From Paenibacillus puerhi (GTDB lineage Bacteria; Bacillota; Bacilli; Paenibacillales; NBRC-103111): a stretch of 64,000 nt of DNA. Position numbers and translations under genes: made by a program. Location: the NCBI RefSeq assembly GCF_009846885.1, contig NZ_WUWM01000023.1, positions 1 to 64,000 on the forward strand, in the 5' to 3' direction. Positions 55,713 through 63,024 of this stretch are shown piece by piece. The notes under the pieces were generated by a model, which saw nothing but the letters and a program-made list of their open reading frames with translations, was not told the origin of the DNA and ran no database searches. The first letter of the stretch is position 1. Every line of letters begins with the position of its first letter.

Positions 55713-56510
55713 CTAGACCGAGGCCGCCGCCGCTCTGGCTTGCTCCCGACGCTCGGCACGTTCCTCTTCCTTCATCCTAGGACATGTGTAGCAATAGTAG
55801 CCGCCTTCCGTACGGTAGAACTGACAGCAGGCATTTTTAATCCTCACCTGCTTATCCGGATGTTTCATATCTTCGATATAGCGTATCTTCACATCCATCG
55901 GGTTTTTACTGCGCCCGAACACTTCCGCCGGAAGCTCCTCGCGCAGATACCGATAATCTTCCTTAATCCGCTCACGCAGCTCCTCTTGGAGGGCATCGGC
56001 CAACCAGAAGTCCATGTTATAGTTGAACTTGGTTGGAAATTGCCCCCACAGCTGGCCGACCGCTACGCCTCCAGCCTCCGCCGCCGATTCCAGCAGCGGT
56101 CTAAGCGTGCCGCCGTATAGAGCTTCGAACGACGTCCGCAGCCAATCTTCCCGCTCGCTCGCTTCAGCGGGAGCGTTGACTATGCCTGCTTGCCCCAGCT
56201 TGAAAGAGAACAGCGTGCGGCCCTCTTGTTCGAAGAGCTGAATGTCCAGACTACCCAGCGACAAATCCAAAGACTGATTATACGTCGACACGGCGTACTG
56301 CTGTCCCAAAGCCAGGAAACCGATCCAGCTGCCGAAATAAACGGCCGCCGCCGCAGGTTCAAGCGCCTTGATTCTTTGGCCGTACAGCTCAAGAAAACGG
56401 CTCATTTTGTCGGGCTTTAGCAGCTTTGCTGCAGGACATGACCAGAGCAGCTGGCCCGGCTCTGCGGTTCGAATATAAAATTTATTCTGCATTAAGGCAT
56501 GATCCATCAC
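55713..56510 (-). CDS. FhuF-like siderophore-iron reductase (2Fe-2S)
   Basis: The 265-residue protein ends with CCQFYRTEGGYYCYTC (Cys228, Cys229, Cys240, Cys243), the CC-x10-C-x2-C pattern that binds a 2Fe-2S cluster in FhuF and in the C-terminal domain of IucA/IucC-type proteins. The rest is alpha/beta with a conserved NPMDVKIRYIE before it. It should release iron from ferric siderophores in the cytoplasm. A Fur box overlaps its promoter. GTG 56510 (or the next ATG) follows AGGAGG. Confidence 0.82.
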   Translation of the reverse strand: MMDHALMQNKFYIRTAEPGQLLWSCPAAKLLKPDKMSRFLELYGQRIKALEPAAAAVYFGSWIGFLALGQQYAVSTYNQSLDLSLGSLDIQLFEQEGRTLFSFKLGQAGIVNAPAEASEREDWLRTSFEALYGGTLRPLLESAAEAGGVAVGQLWGQFPTKFNYNMDFWLADALQEELRERIKEDYRYLREELPAEVFGRSKNPMDVKIRYIEDMKHPDKQVRIKNACCQFYRTEGGYYCYTCPRMKEEERAERREQARAAAASV

Positions 56511-56562
56511 GACTTATCGTCCTCCTTCAAGCGTCAACCATTCTGAGTCGACTCATGAATCG

Positions 56563-56592
56563 ATTATGTATGATAACGATTTTCATTTTCAA
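56563..56592 (-). promoter_or_regulatory. Fur box over the FhuF-like gene promoter
   Basis: Minus strand: TTGAAA (56587-56592), 18-base spacer, CATAAT (56563-56568). The 19 bases 56572-56590 (GATAACGATTTTCATTTTC) match the Fur consensus GATAATGATTATCATTATC at 16 positions. Iron repression of the reductase gene is the likely outcome. Confidence 0.75.
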
Positions 56593-56683
56593 TTATAATC
56601 GAAACGCGGATCATTTTCCATCCCGTTGGAAAAAGAAATATCGTCGGACGGAAGCCCATTGGTCGAAATGGAGAATCGTAAGC

Positions 56684-56815
56684 CTAACCCGTGAAGCCAT
56701 GAATAGCTAGAGCCCCTAAAGCAGCCAGCCACCGAAGCCATCCGATCACCGATATCCACAAGGGGATACTCAGCAGCACCCCAAAAACAACACCTACCGT
56801 AAGCCGATTCTCCAT
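56684..56815 (-). CDS. Small hydrophobic protein
   Basis: A 43-residue peptide (MENRLTVGVVFGVLLSIPLW, ending AALGALAIHGFTG) with two hydrophobic stretches. GGGAGG lies seven bases before ATG 56815, which supports translation. A longer frame back to 56950 lacks a proper site. No family is known for it. Confidence 0.5.
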   Translation of the reverse strand: MENRLTVGVVFGVLLSIPLWISVIGWLRWLAALGALAIHGFTG

Positions 56816-56959
56816 CCCCTTGCCTCCCGCCTGAGCGCCCTGCCTAACTGCCAAGCCGCATCTTTTTGTTAGGTCAAGCATATCAAAGCTTTGTTGGAAA
56901 TCTGTTAGGGCAGCGTTAGATTTCGGTAAGCGGACTTCCTCGAGGAGCAACGCGAAGAA

Positions 56960-56985
56960 GGCCGCATCGGAAAGTCCGATGCAGC
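56960..56985 (-). terminator. Possible terminator after the VOC gene
   Basis: GCATCGGA (56964-56971) pairs with TCCGATGC (56975-56982) around a 3-base loop. The following U-tract (GGCCTTCTTCG) is weak. Confidence 0.45.
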
Positions 56986-57045
56986 CCAGCCTAGCGTCTC
57001 ATATAATTCGATCAAATTAATGATTCCGGAAGAAGACTTTCGCAC

Positions 57046-57435
57046 CTAATATTCATACAGCTCAAGAGGCAGGCCGTCCGGGTCAGCGAAGAAGGTAAAG
57101 CGTTTGCCGGACGTTTCATCCGTCCTGATCTCCTCGACCTCAATGCCTTGGGCCGTAAGAGCGGCCACGGCCGCCTCGATATCGTCCACCTCGAAGGCGA
57201 GATGCCGCAAGCCGCGAGCTTCCGGATAGCTGAGCCGTTCAGGGGCGTCAGGAAAGGAGAACAGTTCAATCTGATCTTGCTCCCCTACTCTTAAATCGAG
57301 CTTATACGATTTCCGCTCGGCGCGGTAAGTTTCATTCACAATGCCCAGACCGAGCACATCGACGTAGAAGCGCTTCGATCTTTCATAATCCGAACAAATG
57401 ACAGCAGCGTGATGGATACGCTTGATTGATAGCAT
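57046..57435 (-). CDS. Glyoxalase/VOC-family protein
   Basis: The 129 residues begin MLSIKRIHHAAVICSDYERSKRFYVDVLGL. Metal-site residues are seen at His8/His9, at Glu in QIELFSFPDAP, at His in GLRHLAFEVDD, and at Glu in LPLELYEY. It resembles the GloA2-type subgroup of lactoylglutathione-lyase-like proteins. It is the last gene after DUF350 and GspS-like genes, with AAGGAG before its start. Substrate unknown. Confidence 0.88.
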   Translation of the reverse strand: MLSIKRIHHAAVICSDYERSKRFYVDVLGLGIVNETYRAERKSYKLDLRVGEQDQIELFSFPDAPERLSYPEARGLRHLAFEVDDIEAAVAALTAQGIEVEEIRTDETSGKRFTFFADPDGLPLELYEY

Positions 57436-57454
57436 GAGCTTGATTCTCCTTCGA

Positions 57455-57889
57455 TTAGTAACTTATGAGCGATGCCATCAGCAGGCCTGAAGCAAGGCTT
57501 AGGCAGAACGAGAAAATACCCACCGATACATTCCCCTTGGGAATTTCGGCCGTCACACGAAAGGGCGTCAGCAGCTCGAAGAGATAGAATACGATGATCT
57601 GGAACGCAATCCCAAGCAGTCCCCAGATGATCAGATCAAGAATACTAACGGAGTGGTAAACCGCCGAGGCCAGCACAAACACCTGCCCGATCAGCTTGCC
57701 GCCCAGATCATAAGCAGCGGCTTTGCCTGCTGCGGCTTTTGCCGGATTGGCCACTTCCCCTGCCTCGCGGATCAGCTTGAATTCATTATAAGGGGTAACC
57801 AGATTAAAAAAGAAGATGCCCAGCCCCATCAAGGGAACCGTCACTCCCAGGTAAATCAAAAAGCTTAACACATTGTCCAACTGGCTCAC
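57455..57889 (-). CDS. DUF350 membrane protein, YjfL-like
   Basis: The 144 residues have about four membrane segments in two halves (FLIYLGVTVPLMGLGIFFFN and GLLGIAFQIIVFYLFELLTPF, ending SFCLSLASGLLMASLISY). DUF350 members such as Escherichia coli YjfL are often coded beside glutathionylspermidine-synthase-like genes, as here (17-base gap). The start is GTG 57889 with GGGAGG upstream. Function unknown. Confidence 0.85.
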   Translation of the reverse strand: MSQLDNVLSFLIYLGVTVPLMGLGIFFFNLVTPYNEFKLIREAGEVANPAKAAAGKAAAYDLGGKLIGQVFVLASAVYHSVSILDLIIWGLLGIAFQIIVFYLFELLTPFRVTAEIPKGNVSVGIFSFCLSLASGLLMASLISY

Positions 57890-57905
57890 GACTCCGACCT
57901 CCCGC

Positions 57906-59225
57906 TTATGTAACGTTTTCCATTTCCTTCAGGGCGCATGGCAAATAATACGCCATATTGCTCGTTATATTCCCTCCGACCCGCGCAATCACCGCAGAGC
58001 CGACTCCGTCGATAAGGAAGCAGCCCCAAAGCAGCCGCCCCTCAAACGGACCGTTCAACGTTTCCACCCGGACGCGCGGAAGCTCGACGAACGGCTGATA
58101 GACCATGGGCTGCTCCGCATAGTCCAGCTCACCGCTGGTCTCGAGGATTTCCCCGCCGCCATCGTAGATCGTGACGCCGCTGCCCTCGCGGCCCAATATC
58201 GGCTTGCCTACGTAAGAAGCCCCGGCCAGCGGGCCAGGCTCCATATAAGTCGGGAGCATGTACCGTCCGATTACAGCCTGTTCCTCTTCCGTGTAGAACT
58301 GTCCCGTCTCGTGCAGGCTCCAGATCAGAGCCTGCATAGCTTTCGTCTGAGCGGCGAAGCCCGAGGGCGGATTCATAATCGCCAGTCGCCCCTCCCCGAT
58401 CAGCTCCAGTACACGGACTCCTGTCGGATATCCGTCGGTGTCCTGATCCTCGGCGAGCTTCTCCAGCGCGTGAAGTCGGTACCATACATCGACCGGCTCC
58501 ATAGCAGGCTCGGCGGAGTCCCTAGCTTCCGGCAGCTTATCCAGAGGAGCCAGCAGCCGGTCATCCTGTACGCGCAGCTCCTCCAGAGGTACAAACCCCG
58601 CTCCCGGCAGCCCCGAGAGCTTCATCAGATAGCGCGTCGTTCCCGCATCCTCTTCATGCCAGCCAAGCGCGCTGAATACGATCCTTTCCGTCGGATAACC
58701 TTCCTCCCGGTAGCGGTTCAGCATATCCTGAAAAGCTTCGGTCAGCTGCTCCTCGCAGCCCTCGTTCGGATCGGCTTCGCCACAGGCCGCGCAAATAACG
58801 CCGTTGGCATGAAAGGCCTCTACGATGCCCGTCGGCGTATCGCTATTGAACTCCAGCATCTTCCAGCCTTCCCTCGTCCTCGCAAAATCGAACCTTCCGA
58901 TCATCGTCGCCACGGACTCATCAAACCGCAGGCGCAATGTATCGAAGGCTGCAGCCGGTAAACCTAATTCCGCCCACAATGGCGGACCGCCCTGCTGTAC
59001 GATGCTCACCGTCTTGGCGTAGATACGCCCCAATGCCTCCGCGGCCTCCCGCATCTGCGCAAGCTCCCCGGGGCTGATCGGGTATAGATCGGCCAGTGCG
59101 TATTCTTCACCGTACATGCGATCCCATGTGAATACGCCGTCGCGGCGCAGCGGCTCATAAAGCGTCTCGCGCCGGGCGGCGTATCCGGAAGGCAGCTCAC
59201 GGCCGGCTTCCTTGTCGCGTTGCAT
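57906..59225 (-). CDS. Glutathionylspermidine-synthase-like ATP-grasp protein, YjfC/YgiC-like
   Basis: The 439 residues from ATG 59225 (AAGGAGG upstream) match the C-terminal synthetase domain of glutathionylspermidine synthase. Motifs include RFDFARTREGWKMLEFNSDTP, FSALGWHEEDAGTTRYLM and VGKPILGREGSGVTIYDGGG (ATP-binding). Proteins of this stand-alone type lack the amidase half and probably ligate an amine to a peptide or protein; the true substrate is not known. It is flanked by DUF350 and a small lipoprotein, as in the E. coli yjf cluster. Confidence 0.88.
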   Translation of the reverse strand: MQRDKEAGRELPSGYAARRETLYEPLRRDGVFTWDRMYGEEYALADLYPISPGELAQMREAAEALGRIYAKTVSIVQQGGPPLWAELGLPAAAFDTLRLRFDESVATMIGRFDFARTREGWKMLEFNSDTPTGIVEAFHANGVICAACGEADPNEGCEEQLTEAFQDMLNRYREEGYPTERIVFSALGWHEEDAGTTRYLMKLSGLPGAGFVPLEELRVQDDRLLAPLDKLPEARDSAEPAMEPVDVWYRLHALEKLAEDQDTDGYPTGVRVLELIGEGRLAIMNPPSGFAAQTKAMQALIWSLHETGQFYTEEEQAVIGRYMLPTYMEPGPLAGASYVGKPILGREGSGVTIYDGGGEILETSGELDYAEQPMVYQPFVELPRVRVETLNGPFEGRLLWGCFLIDGVGSAVIARVGGNITSNMAYYLPCALKEMENVT

Positions 59226-59286
59226 CCCCTGCACCTCCTTCGTCGTAAGAGCTTACTTTGGCTCCAGCCATCCGCTTCCGCCCTTG

Positions 59287-59565
59287 TTAGGAGCTGGAGC
59301 TTCCGCTGCTGCCGATGCCTCCCTTACTGATGCCGGATGATGTGCCGGTTGAGGCGCCGTTTTTCAGCTGGTTGCCGGAGCTTCCGCCGCTCCCCCCGCC
59401 GTAATAGCCGGAACGCCCTCCGCCTCCATCGTCACAATACCCGTCCTTGTTGCGGTCGACGCACTTATTGTCCGAGCAGCCCGCTGTACCGGCTGCCACG
59501 AGCGCGGTGGCGACGAATAGAGACAGCATGCGATGCGTCCGGCCGCTGCCCTTCCAAATATCCAA
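59287..59565 (-). CDS. Small Gly/Ser-rich lipoprotein, YjfM-like position
   Basis: The start is a TTG at 59565, with GGAGAGGGGAG six bases before it, giving 92 residues. A signal peptide with lipobox (LVAAGTAGCSDNKC) is followed by DRNKDGYCDD, a calcium-loop-like motif. A low-complexity tail of Gly, Ser and Thr follows. In E. coli the comparable slot is held by DUF1190 (YjfM), which is also a small lipoprotein with a simple-sequence tail. It may be the substrate of the neighbouring ligase; this is inference. Confidence 0.65.
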   Translation of the reverse strand: MDIWKGSGRTHRMLSLFVATALVAAGTAGCSDNKCVDRNKDGYCDDGGGGRSGYYGGGSGGSSGNQLKNGASTGTSSGISKGGIGSSGSSSS

Positions 59566-59644
59566 GTTGAACTCCCCTCTCCGCTGTTCATATACGAACC
59601 GACTAACACTACCTGTAAGAAGCTTCTTCCCTCGTTGCCATTCC

Positions 59645-60094
59645 TTACACGGGCTCCGCATAGAAAACATACGTCTCGCGGTCTTCATCGACCTCCGTGC
59701 TTGACCTTTCCCATTCGCGATCCTCGGCGTACAAGTAATTAGCCTGCATATGCAGCATCGCATCGAGAGTATCGGCAAACCTGAACGTCTCCACAAGCCG
59801 GTAATCGGCCGTGCCCTCCCGGTATTCCCTCAGCTCCATATAGATGCCTCGCGGTCCGTCCTGGTCCGGCCTTCGCCAAGGCATAGTACACTCATCCGAA
59901 GCTTCCTTGACATAGATGACATAAAGCTGCTCTTCTACTGCGCAGGACGTTTTCTCAAATACCCGACCGTCCTTGACGAAATAGTCGCATGCGAACCGGA
60001 GCGCAGCCTCATCCCTTCCGATCTGGTCGTACTCGTAAAGAACCGGGAACGTTTCGCTTCTCTCCTTATACAGTCGATACTCCAAGCGCGCCAA
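59645..60094 (-). CDS. Unrecognised 149-residue protein upstream of the yjf-like genes
   Basis: Start taken as TTG 60094, because AGGAGG stands seven bases before it; an ATG frame would begin at 60184. The product (MARLEYRLYKERSETFPVLY) has no membrane segment. It contains LRFACDYFVKDGRVFEKTSCAVEEQLYVIYV and a helical RFADTLDAMLHMQANYLYAEDREWE. It is not recognised. It leads the lipoprotein - GspS-like - DUF350 group and could be functionally linked. Confidence 0.6.
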   Translation of the reverse strand: MARLEYRLYKERSETFPVLYEYDQIGRDEAALRFACDYFVKDGRVFEKTSCAVEEQLYVIYVKEASDECTMPWRRPDQDGPRGIYMELREYREGTADYRLVETFRFADTLDAMLHMQANYLYAEDREWERSSTEVDEDRETYVFYAEPV

Positions 60095-60330
60095 GCCCTC
60101 TCCTCCTCTGCCAAAATCCATATTTATCCGTTCATACCCATGATATACGGACGAAATAAGAACCGGATTCGTTTCTTTGCTCAATCTAAGGTGGTTTCCT
60201 TTGGCTTAGACGCAGTTATCCGTTAGAAAGTTGCGACTTGGACTCAGACGGTTACAACAACCGAACAACCGGGCAACTCTTGGCAGCCTGTCCTCTATAA
60301 AGACTAGCGGATGCATCATCGCGAACATCG

Positions 60331-60360
60331 CAAAAAGGAGAGCGTTAAAGACCGCTCCCC
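60331..60360 (-). terminator. Terminator after the CopD-like gene
   Basis: GGGGAGCG and CGCTCTCC pair on the minus strand with one G-T, and TTTTTGCG follows. Confidence 0.78.
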
Positions 60361-60404
60361 CTCTATAAACTATTAGGCAGGAGGGGCCAACCCCCGAACA
60401 CCTG

Positions 60405-60848
60405 CTAGATTTTGATACTGACTGCCAGCATAACCCCCGCAATCAGGATGATAAAGGCAGAGACGATCGTGATATAGCGGGAGGCATGAGAGTTTCCTGC
60501 TTGGCCGCCTTCCGCCAGCTTCTTCGTCAGCCGACTTCCCATGATGCCCAGCACCACCAGGGCCAACAGGATCAAAGTCCCGCCGCCTTTCTCCATCACT
60601 TCCAGCCAAAGAGGCTTGTTCTTCCCGAGATCCATACTGACGATCATAACCACGCCGCTTGCCAGCACGGCTACCGCTCCCGAATGGCCGAGCCCTTGGA
60701 AAATCTTTATCAGTCGCATCCCCAGGGTCCGCAGCTCCGAGGAGCCCTGCTGCCGCTTCCCTGCCGACAAAACCACGACTATAGCCAGCAGCGCACCGAG
60801 CCAGACGAATAAGCCTGAAAAATGAAGAAATAACATAAAACCGAACAT
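60405..60848 (-). CDS. CopD/DUF2269-like membrane protein
   Basis: The 147 residues have four membrane segments and an early histidine in MFGFMLFLHFSGLFVWLGALL, then GHSGAVAVLASGVVMIVS. Such short CopD-type proteins with conserved His may bind heme or copper. GGAGG precedes the ATG. It lies downstream of the histidine kinase, on the same strand. Confidence 0.7.
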   Translation of the reverse strand: MFGFMLFLHFSGLFVWLGALLAIVVVLSAGKRQQGSSELRTLGMRLIKIFQGLGHSGAVAVLASGVVMIVSMDLGKNKPLWLEVMEKGGGTLILLALVVLGIMGSRLTKKLAEGGQAGNSHASRYITIVSAFIILIAGVMLAVSIKI

Positions 60849-60929
60849 CTTGCAGCCTCCGTTCTCTTGTTGGTGTCCTTCACCCCTCTCATTGTAGAAC
60901 CGCTTTATAAACGGACGGTAAACAACGCC

Positions 60930-62321
60930 TTACGATTCGGACTCCCCCCTAAGAGGCAAGCTAACTCGAAAGACAGCCCCCTGCCCAGGTTCGCTTTGCG
61001 CGTCTATTGTTCCGCCATGAAGGGCAACGATCTGCCAGGCGATGGACAGCCCCAATCCGCTGCCCGACGACTCGTCACGACTCCGGGTTTTGTCGGATTT
61101 ATAAAACCGCTCGAAGATATGAGGCAGATCCGTTTCGGGTATGCCCGCACCCGAATCTCGGATAGTTACAACCGCTTCCTCGCAACCGGCTGGCAGGCTG
61201 ATCCAGATCGAGCCCCCTACCGGAGTAAACTTGATCGCATTTGTAATCAGATTGAGCCAAACCTGGAATAACTGCTGGACATCAGCCGCTATCTTGACTT
61301 CCTCCAGTTCGGGCTCCAGAGTCAGCTGTTTTTCCGTCCACTGCCATTCCGTCACGATCAACGCCTGCCGGATCTGCTCATCCAGCCGGAAGACGGATGT
61401 CTTTTTGACGCCCTCTTCCTTGTCGAGCGCTGCCAAAGTTAACAGCTGCTTGCCAAGACCGGATAAGCGTCGGCTTTCCTTTTCGATCAAAGCCAGGTAC
61501 CGTTCTGCATCCTTCCCCGTGGCCTCTCCCGAACGCATCGCCTGTGCAAAGCCCTGAATCGTCGTTAACGGAGACTGGATTTCGTGGGAGACATTAGCTA
61601 CAAATTCCTGCCTCATATCATCGAGCTGCTTTAGCGACTCAGCCATTTGGGCGAAGTGACGGGACAGATCGCCCAGCTCGTCCTGCCGGTCGATCGTGAA
61701 GGAATAGTCACCCCCGGCCAGTACTTTCGTAGCTTGCGTGAGCTGCTTGACAGGCTTGACAAGGTAACGGGTACATACCATCATGAACAAAATACTGAGT
61801 ATAAACGACAATCCCAGAAGTACCGCCAGCAAGTTCCGGACCTCGCCGATCTGCTGCTGCATATCAGGGCGTACGAACAGCGCATAAGTCTGCCCGTTCG
61901 ACTCTATACTAAGTCCCACCGTATTCGCCAAGCTATTTTCAAAATAACCTCTGACCATCAGCAGCCGGCTTTCCTCTACTAAACCCTGATAGGTCTCACC
62001 GCGAAGTACCCGGCGAATAGACTCCTCGCTCAATTCCGTATTCCGGAAAGGAGTGCCGTAGAATGACCCTTGCAGCTGTTCGTCGACCGCATAGATCTGA
62101 AAGCCCATGTTTCCCATCTTGGACAAATAGACAGCGAGGTCAGCCCCGGTCAGTTCCTCATATAAGGAGCGGAGCTCGCTCGCCAAGTGAAGCGCCTTGC
62201 GCTCGCTGACGGTCCTTAAAGCATCGAGATAATACCAGTTAGTCAACAAAAGCGCCAGCATACCGCTTACTATGGCAATGACTACATAGGTGAGAAAGAT
62301 TCGGATATATAATGTCTTCAT
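60930..62321 (-). CDS. Sensor histidine kinase, HssS-like
   Basis: The 463 residues have membrane helices at about 8-28 and 163-184 flanking an external sensor domain. HAMP (185-235), the phosphoacceptor helix NVSHEIQSPLTT (His246) and an ATPase with LITNAIKF, DSGAGIPE and GSGLGLSI follow. It resembles heme-sensing HssS and related kinases. Its cognate regulator immediately upstream (a 4-base overlap of the reading frames) is broken, so the kinase may be orphan. Confidence 0.9.
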   Translation of the reverse strand: MKTLYIRIFLTYVVIAIVSGMLALLLTNWYYLDALRTVSERKALHLASELRSLYEELTGADLAVYLSKMGNMGFQIYAVDEQLQGSFYGTPFRNTELSEESIRRVLRGETYQGLVEESRLLMVRGYFENSLANTVGLSIESNGQTYALFVRPDMQQQIGEVRNLLAVLLGLSFILSILFMMVCTRYLVKPVKQLTQATKVLAGGDYSFTIDRQDELGDLSRHFAQMAESLKQLDDMRQEFVANVSHEIQSPLTTIQGFAQAMRSGEATGKDAERYLALIEKESRRLSGLGKQLLTLAALDKEEGVKKTSVFRLDEQIRQALIVTEWQWTEKQLTLEPELEEVKIAADVQQLFQVWLNLITNAIKFTPVGGSIWISLPAGCEEAVVTIRDSGAGIPETDLPHIFERFYKSDKTRSRDESSGSGLGLSIAWQIVALHGGTIDAQSEPGQGAVFRVSLPLRGESES

Positions 62322-62870
62322 CCTACGGGCACCTCGAGCTTATATCCCAACCCCCTCATCGTATTGATGGTAAAATCGTCCGTCTGCTTCTGAAAACGGT
62401 CTCGTACCCTGTTAATATGAACGTCGACTGTCCGGCTTCCCCCTTCATAATCCCCTCCCCAGATCAATTGAAGCAGCTGCTCACGGGTGAAGATCCGGCC
62501 CGCATTCGCAGCCAGCTGAGCCAGCAGTTCGTAGCTCCTTAGGCTCAAACGGCTTCACCAAGTAGTCGTCCGTGCCGGACAGAAATCCTTGCTCCTTGTC
62601 GACCAATTCTCCCCGGGCCGTCAGCATAATAATAGGGATGTCGTAGTTTTCGCGAATGTCGCGGCACAGCTCCCAGCCATCTCTTACCGGCATCATCACA
62701 TCTACGATTGCCAGATGCACCGAATCCGTCTCTAGCAGACCGGCAGCCTCTCCCCCATCCTTCGCCTCATATACGAGATAACCCTCCCTTCTCAGGACGA
62801 GCCGTAGCAGCTCACGTATATGAGGATCATCATCTGCAACCAATATTCGGGTTCTCTTCGCTTACACTCC
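62318..62870 (-). pseudogene. OmpR-type response regulator with internal deletion
   Basis: The receiver part (DDDPHIRELLRLVLRREGYL, then VDVMMPVRDGW, TARG and KPFEPKEL) is read in one frame. The DNA-binding part (LSLRSYELLAQLA, then LLQLIWGGDYEGG and RTVDVHINRVRDRF) is in another. Both readings pass through the same bases AGCCTAAGGAGCTAC (about 62534-62549). Around 45-60 codons of linker and the first winged-helix strands are missing. An in-frame TAA lies eight codons before the first recognisable LVADD residues, and no good start codon is seen. A full regulator would have about 230 residues. Confidence 0.85.
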
Positions 62871-62979
62871 TCCTCATGCACTAGGCATAAGCCCGCCTTT
62901 TCTTACGTTAGCCGTGACCTCTATGTATTACAGGACTTTCAGATCGCTCTAATAGTATGCCCTGTTCATGCGTACAACG

Positions 62980-63010
62980 CAAAAGAAGCCCGGCTGGGCG
63001 CCGGACTTCT
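62980..63010 (-). terminator. Terminator after the beta-helix gene
   Basis: AGAAGTCCGGC and GCCGGGCTTCT (62984-62994 and 63000-63010) pair on the minus strand with one wobble and are followed by TTTTGCG. Confidence 0.8.
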
Positions 63011-63024
63011 GAGTCATTCCTTAG

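Noticed and set aside
57873-58961. A 362-codon plus-strand frame opposite the glutathionylspermidine-synthase-like gene
   Set aside because: Composition is Arg/His/Leu-rich and shadow-like, and the opposite strand has a clear family match and ribosome site.
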